A stretch of 64,000 nucleotides of DNA from Hyphomicrobiales bacterium. Its GTDB lineage: Bacteria > Pseudomonadota > Alphaproteobacteria > Rhizobiales > Devosiaceae. Of the stretch, positions 15,501-23,044 are shown piece by piece (positions within the stretch are counted from its first letter, which is position 1; each line of letters opens with the position of its first letter). Made by a program: the position numbers and the translations under genes. The stretch is from positions 62,001 through 126,000 of the forward strand of contig JAIYDI010000014.1 in assembly GCA_027487555.1 (NCBI GenBank), in the 5' to 3' direction. Below the pieces are notes generated by a model that saw nothing but the letters and a program-made list of their open reading frames with translations, was not told the DNA's origin and did no database searches.

Positions 15501-16288
15501 GCGAGGTGCTGGCGCAATTGAACCGTGCCGCCGCGATGGGCGAGGTGCTGACGCCACTGGGCTCTGGGCCGATCACCCGCTGGGACAGTTCCAGTTTCGA
15601 GATCGAGCTTTATGCCGGCCATATCGCCGATGGCGCGGAACTGCCGGTGCTTTCGGGTAGCAACCGGCTGGCAGTAGAAAATGATGCGGGTGGCTGGGAG
15701 CTGCTCGGATTCCGCGTAGCGGACCTGGTGGCGACCCGCACCTATCGGCTCACCGGCCTGCTGCGCGGGCTGGCTGGCACCGATATCGCCATGGGCGCGA
15801 TTTCGGTGGGCAATCGCGTGCTGCTGATCGATAGCGCCGTCGCGATGCGCGATGTGCCCGCCGCGTCCCTCGGCATGGACCGCAACCTGGTCGCCTATGC
15901 CGGGCGCGCCGATGCGGAGGGGACGCCGGCCGCGGTGACGGTACCGACTGCGCTCGTCGCGCCGCTGCCGCCCGCGCACATCAAGGCGCGCCGGTTGCCG
16001 AGCGGCGATATCGCCATGGCCTGGACGCGGCGATCGCGCGCCGACAATGGCAATTGGGCGCTGAGCGACGTGCCGCTCGAGACGCCCACCGAGAGCTATC
16101 GTCTCGCCATCCGCACCGGCTCGATGATCCGCCGCGAGGTGACGGTGACAGCCACCGGTTGGACCTATTCGGCCGCCCAGCAGGTGGCCGATTTCGGCGG
16201 GCTGGCGCCGGATTTCACCGTCGATGTCGCGCAGGTGAGCAGCGTTTGGGGGCCGGGCGCACCCGCCACGGAGGATTTCCATGCGTGA
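12575..16288 (+). CDS. GTA TIM-barrel tail fibre/host-contact protein (g15)
   Basis: 1,237 residues, the largest gene of the cluster. It begins with a glycine-rich hydrophobic stretch (FVGGALGGPIGATIGRALGALAGSA), then the baseplate region, a TIM-barrel glycosidase-like domain in the middle (about 380-700, including VYAADWSEYSGFQ and WFTELGCAAVDKGANQPN), then beta-rich C-terminal domains. In RcGTA this megatron protein penetrates the outer membrane. ATG at 12575 is preceded by AGGAAG. Intact frame. Confidence 0.93.
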   Translation: MATLALSVAGQFVGGALGGPIGATIGRALGALAGSAIDQSLFGEQPAATAHSDIRLQGASEGGTVARLYGWGRLTGNIIWATELEEISSESRGAKATSSSNETELVVSFAVALCEGEVAHQGRIWADGQLLDTSSLTLRFYRGTETQTPDSLIAAKQGDGNAPAYRGLCYIVFERLPLGEFGNRIPQISVELCRVVGELEPDIRSVALIPGATEFGYDPTPRVRIVRKGTTETENSHQTAGQSDFTVSIDELVALCPNLEHVELVVAWFGDDLRAGECRVRPKVESASRKVKGTEWQVAGLDRADAERVSEVDGGPAYGGTPSDEAVRAAIADLKARGLAVTLYPMLMLDIPPGNAVGQPAYPWRGRISGTDGATAAADVASFMGTSGSWGYRRFIRHYAQMAADEGCAGLLVGSEMVGLNRLRDAEGGFPYVAAMIALVEDVAALAPGVDLVYAADWSEYSGFQPEEAPGDIIYPLDALFAHSAIAAVGIDNYLPLSDWRDGEGHADFALWDGPEALDYLAANVAGGELHDFYYASAADRRDGVRTPITDGVDGEPWVWRVKDIANWWGRRHYPRVGGVRSGTPSAWQAGMKPIWFTELGCAAVDKGANQPNVFYDAKSAESGRPHFSSGAPDALGQRQFLRAHAVHWAGAGNPISPVYGGPMVDRSRISLWAWDARPYPAFPLLGDVWSDAENHATGHWLNGRLGGLASDELAAAVAADYGVALAEAAAAGPLISGLVVETLGSGRDALEPILAATGLEIADGDAGLRIARPAARRAVAIDEPVAGDGPLTIRKRGDAREKRGRLSFTSLDRLGDYQTQSVLAQLPDGARLDGLALPLVLDADAARQVAEAILVAKAEGDDTIALTLPPSFLALEPGDVIALPGLAEGPFVVTEIRDGLAREIAGRALPPPTRALVLGGGGKRRSAVPDAGAVPELLLVPLPPLPETPEIARLAIGAYASPWPGTIELRAAESGEVLAQLNRAAAMGEVLTPLGSGPITRWDSSSFEIELYAGHIADGAELPVLSGSNRLAVENDAGGWELLGFRVADLVATRTYRLTGLLRGLAGTDIAMGAISVGNRVLLIDSAVAMRDVPAASLGMDRNLVAYAGRADAEGTPAAVTVPTALVAPLPPAHIKARRLPSGDIAMAWTRRSRADNGNWALSDVPLETPTESYRLAIRTGSMIRREVTVTATGWTYSAAQQVADFGGLAPDFTVDVAQVSSVWGPGAPATEDFHA

Positions 16289-16379
16289 CCCGATTTCGCG
16301 GCGCCTCGGCGCTGCGATGGGCGCGGCGCGGCTGCGCCTCGTCGTCATTGTCGTTCAAACCAAGCTGAGGAGCTTTCTC

Positions 16380-16556
16380 GTGTCCCTGAATTTTCTCGAC
16401 GGCTTCAAGACCTATATCGTGGCGGCGGCAATGGTCGTCGCGGCCCTTGCGCAATTGCTGGGCGTGAACCTGCCCAGTTTCGACGGGCACTCTTCGGGGC
16501 AGTTGCTGATGGAGGGCCTCGCGATCCTGTTCCTCAGGAAGGGGATCAAGGGGTAG
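16380..16556 (+). CDS. Small holin-like membrane protein at the GTA end
   Basis: 58 residues from a GTG at 16380 that has AGGAG 7 nt upstream. One membrane helix (FKTYIVAAAMVVAALAQLLG), then a hydrophilic loop and a short hydrophobic C-terminus ending in FLRKGIKG. The frame is open back to an ATG at 16281 inside gene 15 (91 residues), but that extension is basic and low-complexity. Small proteins of this type occur at the end of alphaproteobacterial phage clusters; a holin or pinholin role is a guess. Confidence 0.6.
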   Translation: MSLNFLDGFKTYIVAAAMVVAALAQLLGVNLPSFDGHSSGQLLMEGLAILFLRKGIKG

Positions 16557-16602
16557 CCCCCGTTCATCCGCCATTCAGGAATCGTCAGGCAGTGCTGTGC
16601 GG

Positions 16603-16890
16603 ATGAAAAACTTCGTGCAGACGGCATTGGCGGGACTTTTGGCGCTCGGCCTTGTGGGCGGGTCTGCGCTTGCCCAGTCGGACGAATGTCTGTCGAAACG
16701 CGATATCCAGGAAATGACCGACTCAGGCGAACTGGTGCAGCTGTCGCAGGCCCTCGCCGCCTCGGGCGTCGAGGGCAAGATCATTTCCTCCCAGGTCAAG
16801 GTCTGCATGGTCGATGGCCAGTGGCAATGGCTCGTCAATGTCATGGATGACACGGGCGAAAGCCGTGCTGTGACCTTGCCCGCCCAGTGA
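16603..16890 (+). CDS. Small periplasmic PepSY-like protein
   Basis: 95 residues with an N-terminal signal peptide (hydrophobic core ALAGLLALGLVGGSALA, cleavage before QSD). The mature part has two cysteines and the pattern VCMVDGQWQWLVNVMDDTGESRAVTLPA, resembling PepSY-type modules that bind and inhibit peptidases or kinase sensors. It stands 96 nt upstream of a response regulator gene, a common arrangement for such proteins. It is probably an accessory input to that two-component system. Confidence 0.7.
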   Translation: MKNFVQTALAGLLALGLVGGSALAQSDECLSKRDIQEMTDSGELVQLSQALAASGVEGKIISSQVKVCMVDGQWQWLVNVMDDTGESRAVTLPAQ

Positions 16891-16985
16891 CAGCCTTCTA
16901 GATTAGCTCAAATCCTCGCGAGGAGGGACCGGGACCATGGCCCGGACCTTGCGGGGCATGACAAGCGGCAACAGGGGACTTGTCG

Positions 16986-17645
16986 ATGCGCATCCTGGTG
17001 GTGGAAGACGACGTCAATCTCAACCGGCAGCTCAAGGATGCGCTGACCGAGGGGGGCTATGTCGTCGACGTGGCCTTCGATGGCGAGGAAGGGCATTATC
17101 TGGGTGATACCGAGCCCTATGACGCCGTGGTGCTGGACATCGGCCTGCCGCAGATGGACGGGCTGTCGGTGCTGGAAGAATGGCGCCGGGCCGGCCGCAA
17201 GATGCCGGTGCTGCTGCTGACCGCCCGCGACCGGTGGAGCGACAAGGTGCAGGGCATCGATGCCGGGGCCGACGATTATGTCGCCAAGCCCTTCCATATG
17301 GAAGAAGTATTGGCGCGGGTCCGCGCGCTGGTGCGCCGCGCCGCCGGGCAGGCGAGCAACGAGATCACGGCAGGGTCGGTACGGCTCGACGTCAAGGCCG
17401 GCCGCGTGACCGTGGACGGTCAGGCGGTGAAGATGACAAGCCACGAATTGCGGCTGCTGAGCTACCTGATGCACCACAAGGGCAAGGTGATCAGCCGCAC
17501 CGAACTCACCGAGCATCTGTACGATCAGGACTTCGACCGCGACTCCAACACGATCGAAGTGTTTGTCGGGCGCCTGCGCAAGAAGCTGCCGGACGACTGT
17601 ATCCAGACCGTGCGCGGCCTCGGCTACCAGATCGCCGAGGACTGA
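16986..17645 (+). CDS. OmpR/PhoB-family response regulator
   Basis: 219 residues. Receiver domain with the EDD acidic pocket at 7-9, phosphoacceptor Asp51 and the KPF lysine, followed by a winged-helix DNA-binding domain (SHELRLLSYLMHHKGKVISRTELTEHLY, ending RGLGYQIAED). ATG at 16986, after a possible TTG at 16980. It precedes and probably forms an operon with the kinase 30 nt downstream. It is like the FeuP/PhoP group of rhizobial regulators, but I would not name it. Confidence 0.92.
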   Translation: MRILVVEDDVNLNRQLKDALTEGGYVVDVAFDGEEGHYLGDTEPYDAVVLDIGLPQMDGLSVLEEWRRAGRKMPVLLLTARDRWSDKVQGIDAGADDYVAKPFHMEEVLARVRALVRRAAGQASNEITAGSVRLDVKAGRVTVDGQAVKMTSHELRLLSYLMHHKGKVISRTELTEHLYDQDFDRDSNTIEVFVGRLRKKLPDDCIQTVRGLGYQIAED

Positions 17646-17674
17646 GCGGCTGAACGCCTGAAAGGGCACGCGCG

Positions 17675-19162
17675 GTGACCGAGATCAAGCCCGAGGCGGC
17701 CGAACACAAGAGCGCGAACGCCTGGTTGCGCCGGCCGCGCGACTGGATTGTCGCCGCGCTTTCACGGATCGGCATCAGGCGCAATTCCATCGCGACATCG
17801 CTGTTCCTGCTTTCGGCCGGCTGGCTGATCGTGGCGCTGGTGGCGACGGCGTTCCTGTTGACCGAGCTCTACTCGCGCGCGCTCGACGCCAGCCTTTCCG
17901 AGACGCTGGAATTCCATATCGAAACGCTGACGGATCTCACCCTGCTCGGCGATGACCCCAAGAGCGAGACCATCAAGGTCGCAGACCCGCGCTTCGACCG
18001 TTCCGGCTCCGGCTGGTACTGGGCCATCCGCGATACCAATGGCGAGTTGCTGAATTTCTCTAACTCCTACCTGGGCATGAAGCTCCCACAACTCACCGGC
18101 AGTTTCGACGACACCAATACCCGCAGCGCCGTGATGACGGACCCGTTCGGGGTACGCATCCGCATGATCGAGCGCGAGGTGCGGGTGCCCGACTTGCCGC
18201 TCAACATCATGGTGACCGGCAGCCTCGACGAGATTTTCCAACTCGTGGACCAGTTCCGCGGGCAGACGCTGATCGTGCTGGGCGCCGTGGCGATCATGCT
18301 CGCTGTGATGTCGACCATTGTCGCGCGTATTGCGCTGAGGCCCGTCGGGCAGTTGCGCCGCGAAGTCGAGAAGATGCGCGAGGGCGAGGCCGCGGCGCTC
18401 AGCGGCAAGTACCCAACCGAGCTCGCGCCGCTCTCCGACGAAGTGAACGAATTGATGCGCTCGAACCTGCAGATCATCGAGCGGGCGCGCAACCAGGTGG
18501 GCAACCTCGCCCACGGGCTGAAGACGCCGCTCGCCGTTCTGCGCAACGAGGCGAGCGCCGCCAAGGACAATCCGCTCGCGAAGGTCGTGGCATCGGAAAC
18601 CGAAAAGATGACGCAGCTGGTCACCACTTACTTGGACCGGGCACGGCTTGCGGCGCGGTCGGCGGTGGTCGGGAAGCGCGCCGATGCCACCAACCTCATG
18701 CTGCGCCTTACCCGCGTGATGCAGAAACTCAATCCGCGCGTCACCATCGCCATGATGCGGCCGGATGCACAACTGCCCTGGTTCCGCGGCGACGAGGGCG
18801 ACCTTGAGGAAATGGCGGGCAATCTGCTCGACAATGCCTGCAAATGGGCGAAATCGTCGGTGGGCGTTACCATGGTTGCCGAGCGGGCGACCTCAGGCAC
18901 CAGCCTGCTGATCACGGTCGAGGACGACGGGCCTGGCCTCAGCGAGGAAGACGCCAAGAAAGTGCTGCGGCGTGGTGTGCGGCTCGACGAGAAGACGCCG
19001 GGCTCGGGGCTGGGCTTGGATATCGTCAAGGAACTGGTTGACGTCTATGGCGGCTCGCTGCAATTGAAGCGGTCGGTTCTGGGTGGTCTCAGGTGCGAAC
19101 TGCGGCTGCCGGCGGCAAAGGTTGGCGGCTTCCGTACTTTCGCCCCAAACCGCAAGGAATAA
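17675..19162 (+). CDS. Sensor histidine kinase, partner of the upstream regulator
   Basis: 495 residues, GTG start. Membrane segments at about 40-64 and 196-220 enclose a 130-residue periplasmic sensor; a HAMP linker follows, then the phosphoacceptor His280 in NLAHGLKTPLAVL and an HATPase domain with N box (NLLDNACKWA), G1 (DDGPGL) and G2 (GSGLGLDIV). PhoQ/FeuQ-like organisation. The signal is not evident; the small PepSY-like protein upstream may feed in. Confidence 0.92.
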   Translation: MTEIKPEAAEHKSANAWLRRPRDWIVAALSRIGIRRNSIATSLFLLSAGWLIVALVATAFLLTELYSRALDASLSETLEFHIETLTDLTLLGDDPKSETIKVADPRFDRSGSGWYWAIRDTNGELLNFSNSYLGMKLPQLTGSFDDTNTRSAVMTDPFGVRIRMIEREVRVPDLPLNIMVTGSLDEIFQLVDQFRGQTLIVLGAVAIMLAVMSTIVARIALRPVGQLRREVEKMREGEAAALSGKYPTELAPLSDEVNELMRSNLQIIERARNQVGNLAHGLKTPLAVLRNEASAAKDNPLAKVVASETEKMTQLVTTYLDRARLAARSAVVGKRADATNLMLRLTRVMQKLNPRVTIAMMRPDAQLPWFRGDEGDLEEMAGNLLDNACKWAKSSVGVTMVAERATSGTSLLITVEDDGPGLSEEDAKKVLRRGVRLDEKTPGSGLGLDIVKELVDVYGGSLQLKRSVLGGLRCELRLPAAKVGGFRTFAPNRKE

Positions 19163-19197
19163 GGTCGGCCCCTCGGTCGCATCGGGATTTGAATTTC

Positions 19198-19683
19198 ATG
19201 CAGCGTTTTGCCCGCCTTCTGCCTTTTGCCGCCCTTGTCCTGCTCGCAGGCTGCAGCTTTGGGCCGACGTCGTCCAACGTTGCGACGGGCCCGACCCTGA
19301 CCCAGCCGGGCGCGACAAGCGGCGCGCTTATCTCCGCGCCGGCGGAGCCTGTCGCACCGACCACGGTTGCGGCCACCGCGGCGACGACGATGAACGACGT
19401 CACGGCTTTCGTCGATGCAGGCGTGATTGGCCGGCTGACCTCGAAGGACAAATCCGAGGCCGCGAGCGCACAGTACAACGCCCTGACCTTCGGGCGGCCC
19501 GGCGCGCCGCGCGCCTGGTCCGGTGACAAGGGTGTGGTCGGGCAGGTGACAGTTGGGCCCTTCGTGCGGGTGAACAACATCGATTGCCGCGACTTTACCC
19601 ATGCCGTGACGCTTTCCGGCGGTACTTTCACGAAGAAGGGCACGGCCTGCAAAGATGCCAGCGGCACCTGGACCGTAAGCTGA
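19198..19683 (+). CDS. Outer-membrane lipoprotein, surface-antigen type
   Basis: 161 residues with a lipobox LLAGC, so Cys19 is the lipidated residue. The linker is rich in Ala, Thr and Pro, and the C-terminal half contains SAQYNALTFGRPGAPRAW and CRDFTHAVTLSGGTFTKKGTACKDASGTW, close to the 17-kDa surface antigen type of rhizobial lipoproteins. It is 35 nt after the kinase gene and may be in the same operon. Probably an envelope structural or stress protein. Confidence 0.8.
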   Translation: MQRFARLLPFAALVLLAGCSFGPTSSNVATGPTLTQPGATSGALISAPAEPVAPTTVAATAATTMNDVTAFVDAGVIGRLTSKDKSEAASAQYNALTFGRPGAPRAWSGDKGVVGQVTVGPFVRVNNIDCRDFTHAVTLSGGTFTKKGTACKDASGTWTVS

Positions 19684-19696
19684 CGCTGTATCGGAA

Positions 19697-19725
19697 CGGT
19701 CCAGGTCAAAGACTGGACCGATTCT
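19697..19725 (+). terminator. Probable terminator after the lipoprotein gene
   Basis: A perfect 8-bp stem (CGGTCCAG at 19697-19704 and CTGGACCG at 19713-19720) with an 8-nt loop, followed by ATTCT. The T run is weak, so termination may be partial. Confidence 0.5.
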
Positions 19726-19830
19726 CATCGGACACTGTGCCGGTGCAGGCCAGCCCGGCACGGGAAGGCTTCGTTAACCGTGGACGATTTACCTTAACGG
19801 GACAGAAGGCTTGCAACGCCATTGGTCCCC

Positions 19831-21030
19831 ATGCCCGACGCCTCAACACCGCAGCGCGCCGCTTCGACGCAATCGCGTCGGCCCCGTCCGGTCGAGCGCC
19901 CGTTCTATGGCCTCATCGACTCGATCATCGTTGCCGACCCTACCGACTTCGTCTTCGATGGCTCGGTGTCCCATGGCCATGCGCAATGGATCTGGACCTG
20001 GCTGGCGCGCGACATCGCCCCGGACCTGATCGACCGCAGCGAGGCGGACGAAGCGCTGGCCCGGGACCTGTTTGCCGGGCACTTGCCTGAGATTCTGGCC
20101 CGGGCGCGCGGGGTCTATGCCGATGCCGCCTACGATCCGGAACTCACCCGCCGCGCCATCGTTCAGCTGAATGGCGAAGAGGTCTGGGGGCGCGTCCCCG
20201 CTGTGCTCGCGGCGCTCAAGTCGCGGCTGCTGCTCGAAAAGGCGCAGGAATTCGGCCGCGCCATCAATGCCATGGCCGATGACGCGGCGCTGGTCGCCGC
20301 GCTGCCTTCGATCCCCAAGACCGATTCGGTAGTCCATGCCATGTTCCTGCATGCCATGGTGGGGCAGGTGATGGCGCCGCACCGACTGATTGTCGCGGCG
20401 ATCAAGATCACCAATGCCGCAACCGACGCTGCGCTGCAGCGCGCCGGGTTCACCCCGCTGGTCGAGGCCATGCTGGCGCATGCGCAGGCGCAGATTCCCG
20501 TCGTGCAGCCGATAGGCCCGTTTGCCGACGTTGATCTGATCTGCCGGGCCATCGACCGCTTTCATAAGCTGATGCGCGCGGTGGGCGGCTATATCGAGCT
20601 CACCCGTATGGGCCGCTGGGCGTCGATCAGTGCTTCGCTGACCACGCAGATTTCCGAGCAGATCGAGCCGCGGCTGCAGCATGTCATGCCCGATATCAAC
20701 CTCTCGATGCGGCGGCGCGAAGGCGCGGACCGGGTCGACAGCGAGCAGTTGCTGGCGGCCCTGAATGGCTGCTTCCTGCTCGCAACTGTGCGTGAATGCC
20801 GCGACTCGCTGGCAGTCAACACCACATTCGAGCAGGCCTGGGCGCAGGTCGGACAGGTGCTCGAAGTGCATGTGCAGCGCTATCTCGATCTCTATCGCAG
20901 CCACCCGCACGACCGTGGAATCGGCCAGCGGCTCGAGGCGGCCATCAAGATGGCGGAGCTGCGCTACAATTCCGAATATGCCGACGTGCTGCGCAAGGCG
21001 CGCGAGAGCGTCGAGCGGCGCGTCAGCTGA
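19831..21030 (+). CDS. Conserved-looking protein of unknown function, 399 aa
   Basis: 399 residues from the ATG at 19831 (a TTG lies three codons upstream). I do not recognise the family. The protein is soluble, mostly alpha-helical and acidic-alanine rich, with a proline/arginine N-terminus, a conserved-looking FYGLIDSIIVADPTDFVFDGS near residue 25, and a C-terminal coiled-coil-like part. No signal peptide or membrane segment. Its upstream region contains an inverted CGTTAA/TTAACG pair (19772-19799). It converges with and overlaps the oxidoreductase gene by 8 nt. Confidence 0.75.
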   Translation: MPDASTPQRAASTQSRRPRPVERPFYGLIDSIIVADPTDFVFDGSVSHGHAQWIWTWLARDIAPDLIDRSEADEALARDLFAGHLPEILARARGVYADAAYDPELTRRAIVQLNGEEVWGRVPAVLAALKSRLLLEKAQEFGRAINAMADDAALVAALPSIPKTDSVVHAMFLHAMVGQVMAPHRLIVAAIKITNAATDAALQRAGFTPLVEAMLAHAQAQIPVVQPIGPFADVDLICRAIDRFHKLMRAVGGYIELTRMGRWASISASLTTQISEQIEPRLQHVMPDINLSMRRREGADRVDSEQLLAALNGCFLLATVRECRDSLAVNTTFEQAWAQVGQVLEVHVQRYLDLYRSHPHDRGIGQRLEAAIKMAELRYNSEYADVLRKARESVERRVS

Positions 21031-23044
21031 AGCGCGCGGCCTCGGACGACACCAGGCGGGCTGTGTAGAGCCCACCCCCCTCGCGCACGAAAAGCAGGGC
21101 CTCCGCCGGAGGCGCAGGGTTGGCGAGCACGGCAAATCCGCCTGTCTCGCCCGGCGGCGCGCCGGCGAACACCACCCCGATTGCCCGCCGTGCATCCGCA
21201 GCATCGGAGCGCGAGAACAGCAGGGCGCCGGGCTCGAAAACCCGACCGTCGGTTGATGCGAGGCGCGCCATGAGCGGCTTGTCGCCGAAGCGTCCGGCCA
21301 ACCAGGATGGGGGCGTGGTCGATGACACGGGGCGGTCTGGCGCCATCCAGCCCTCGTCGGCAAGATCGGCGCCCATCGCGACCCTCTCCCGCGCGATGTC
21401 TGCGGCGGCGAGCGGCTGGAATGCGGCGAGATCCACTCCGGCTGCGACAGCGCCGAGCGACAAGAGCCCCGGGCTGCGTCCTTTGGCGGCCGCATCGGCC
21501 TCGCCGATTGCGCGCGTGAAAAAGCTCTGGCCGCGATCGAGAAAAGCCGGTTGTCGCGCGGATGTGGCGCGCGGCGCAACCGGATTTGGCCCGTCGGGTG
21601 TCTCGTAAAGTGCTGGAATCACCGGATCATCGATCGGCGGTGCGGTGCGACCGAGCAGGTTCAGCACTGCGGCCTCGCCGCTGCGGATTGCAGCGATGGT
21701 GCTGCGCCAGCCGGCGGCCGCGCCCGCGACGGCGATGCCATCGAGGGTCCCATGCGGTACCAGCATCCGCGATTCCGTCGACCAGCCGGTGCGACCGCCA
21801 GCGGCGAGCCAAAGCGCCAGCTGCGGCTGGAAGCTGCCGGCCGCCACCAGCGTATCGGTATCGAAGCGCGCCGATGCAGCCGGGGTCGCGGCAATGCCGG
21901 CAAAGCCCACCGAGAGGTGGTAACTGTCCCGTGTGATGACCGGTTGCGCCTCGAGCGGCACGAGCCCGGACGAGAACGTCACACCAGTTGCCTTGCAGAA
22001 ATCGATGAAGCGGGAATTGGGCGCGAGGCGGCTGTCGACGATCCGCCCGACTGCGACACCCGCATCGTGCAGATACAACGCCAACCGATAGGCATGCGAG
22101 TGCGGCGTGGCGACGAGCGCGCGCCGGCCCGGCCATACGCCATGGCGGCGCGCCAGATTGAAACCATCGAGCGAACCATAAATGCCCGGCAGGCGGTTGC
22201 CGGCAAAGATCGGCAGGCGCTCCACGGCACCTGTGGCAATGACGATATGCGGCGCGGAGAGCGCCACGACCCGGCCGCGGGCCTTGCCATCGACAATCCG
22301 GACCTCGTGCGCAAGCACGCGCCCCGGATAGAGCCGAAACGCCTCGGCACCCGTGCGGATCTCCGCGCTGCCTTTCGGAGCATCCTTTGGTGCCCGGGCG
22401 GGGGTGAGTGCCGCAACAAGTGCTGCGATCTGGTCGCGCGGACCGGCTTCGCTTTCCACCGCGCCGAAATAGGGCAAGGCACCGCCCGGGTCTGGCGCCG
22501 TCTCGACTATGATCACACGCTTGCCGAGCCCCACCGCGAGGCCGGCTGCCGCCAGGCCCGCGACACCGGCGCCGATGACGATGAAATCGGCCTCGCGGGT
22601 TTCTTCGGGCACCAGGTCGAGCCAGGGGGTCACGCTGGCGGCGGGGTCGCCGAGCCGCAGGTTGAATACCTGTCGCGCCCCGAGTACCTGCCGCCTGACC
22701 CAGCCGCCAATGCCGGTGAGCGGGAAGCGGTCACGGCGCCCCGCGAGCGTCAGGAGATCGGCACCATCGACAGCGGGCAGCCGCGCCATGGGCAGGGCGG
22801 CGGCGGGACTCTCGCCGACGGGTAGGACGGCGGGGCCCGAGGCCGGGTCGAGCCCGATCAGTGCCGTCCCCTGCCTTCCGAGCAGATCGAACCCCGCGGC
22901 GAGCGCGGCAGAGAGGACCGTGTCCCCGGCGAAGCCTGCAATCTCGCGGCCGTTGAGCCGGAAGCGCAGCGGCCGAGCGCGATCGAGCCTTGTGCCGGAG
23001 AAGCCGTTTGGCGCGCTTGCGGGCAGTCGGAATGGGCCGCTCAT
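21023..23044 (-). CDS. Sarcosine oxidase alpha-like FAD/NAD(P) oxidoreductase
   Basis: 673 residues, ATG at 23044 overlapping the upstream stop. The N-terminal 110 residues resemble the 2Fe-2S-like domain of sarcosine oxidase alpha subunits (RPLRFRLNGREIAGFAGDTVLSALA region) but lack its four cysteines, as in SoxA. A Rossmann dinucleotide site (GAGVAG, 158-163) with a downstream acidic end of the strand follows, and a second NAD(P)-type glycine motif (IVIATGAVERLP) is visible. It likely oxidises an amine or amino acid with the upstream partner. The substrate is not known. Confidence 0.75.
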   Translation of the reverse strand: MSGPFRLPASAPNGFSGTRLDRARPLRFRLNGREIAGFAGDTVLSAALAAGFDLLGRQGTALIGLDPASGPAVLPVGESPAAALPMARLPAVDGADLLTLAGRRDRFPLTGIGGWVRRQVLGARQVFNLRLGDPAASVTPWLDLVPEETREADFIVIGAGVAGLAAAGLAVGLGKRVIIVETAPDPGGALPYFGAVESEAGPRDQIAALVAALTPARAPKDAPKGSAEIRTGAEAFRLYPGRVLAHEVRIVDGKARGRVVALSAPHIVIATGAVERLPIFAGNRLPGIYGSLDGFNLARRHGVWPGRRALVATPHSHAYRLALYLHDAGVAVGRIVDSRLAPNSRFIDFCKATGVTFSSGLVPLEAQPVITRDSYHLSVGFAGIAATPAASARFDTDTLVAAGSFQPQLALWLAAGGRTGWSTESRMLVPHGTLDGIAVAGAAAGWRSTIAAIRSGEAAVLNLLGRTAPPIDDPVIPALYETPDGPNPVAPRATSARQPAFLDRGQSFFTRAIGEADAAAKGRSPGLLSLGAVAAGVDLAAFQPLAAADIARERVAMGADLADEGWMAPDRPVSSTTPPSWLAGRFGDKPLMARLASTDGRVFEPGALLFSRSDAADARRAIGVVFAGAPPGETGGFAVLANPAPPAEALLFVREGGGLYTARLVSSEAARFS

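Larger units (their letters stand above)
545..16556 (+). mobile_element. Gene transfer agent (GTA) structural gene cluster
   Basis: The order is small terminase, TerL, portal, small membrane ORF, prohead protease, HK97 capsid, head-tail connector, stopper, DUF3168 terminator, major tail protein, two chaperone-like ORFs, short tape measure, DUF2460 distal tail, DUF2163 hub, NlpC/P60 peptidase and TIM-barrel tail protein. This is the canonical RcGTA order (g1-g15). No integrase, lysis cassette, replication genes or repressor is present, and the tape measure is very short, which fits a domesticated GTA better than a live prophage. All structural frames are open. The unusual part is three opposite-strand toxin-antitoxin-like modules at 2213-3667 and 4876-5356, and a REP-like hairpin at 9031-9122. 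Whether particles are made cannot be told from sequence. Confidence 0.9.
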
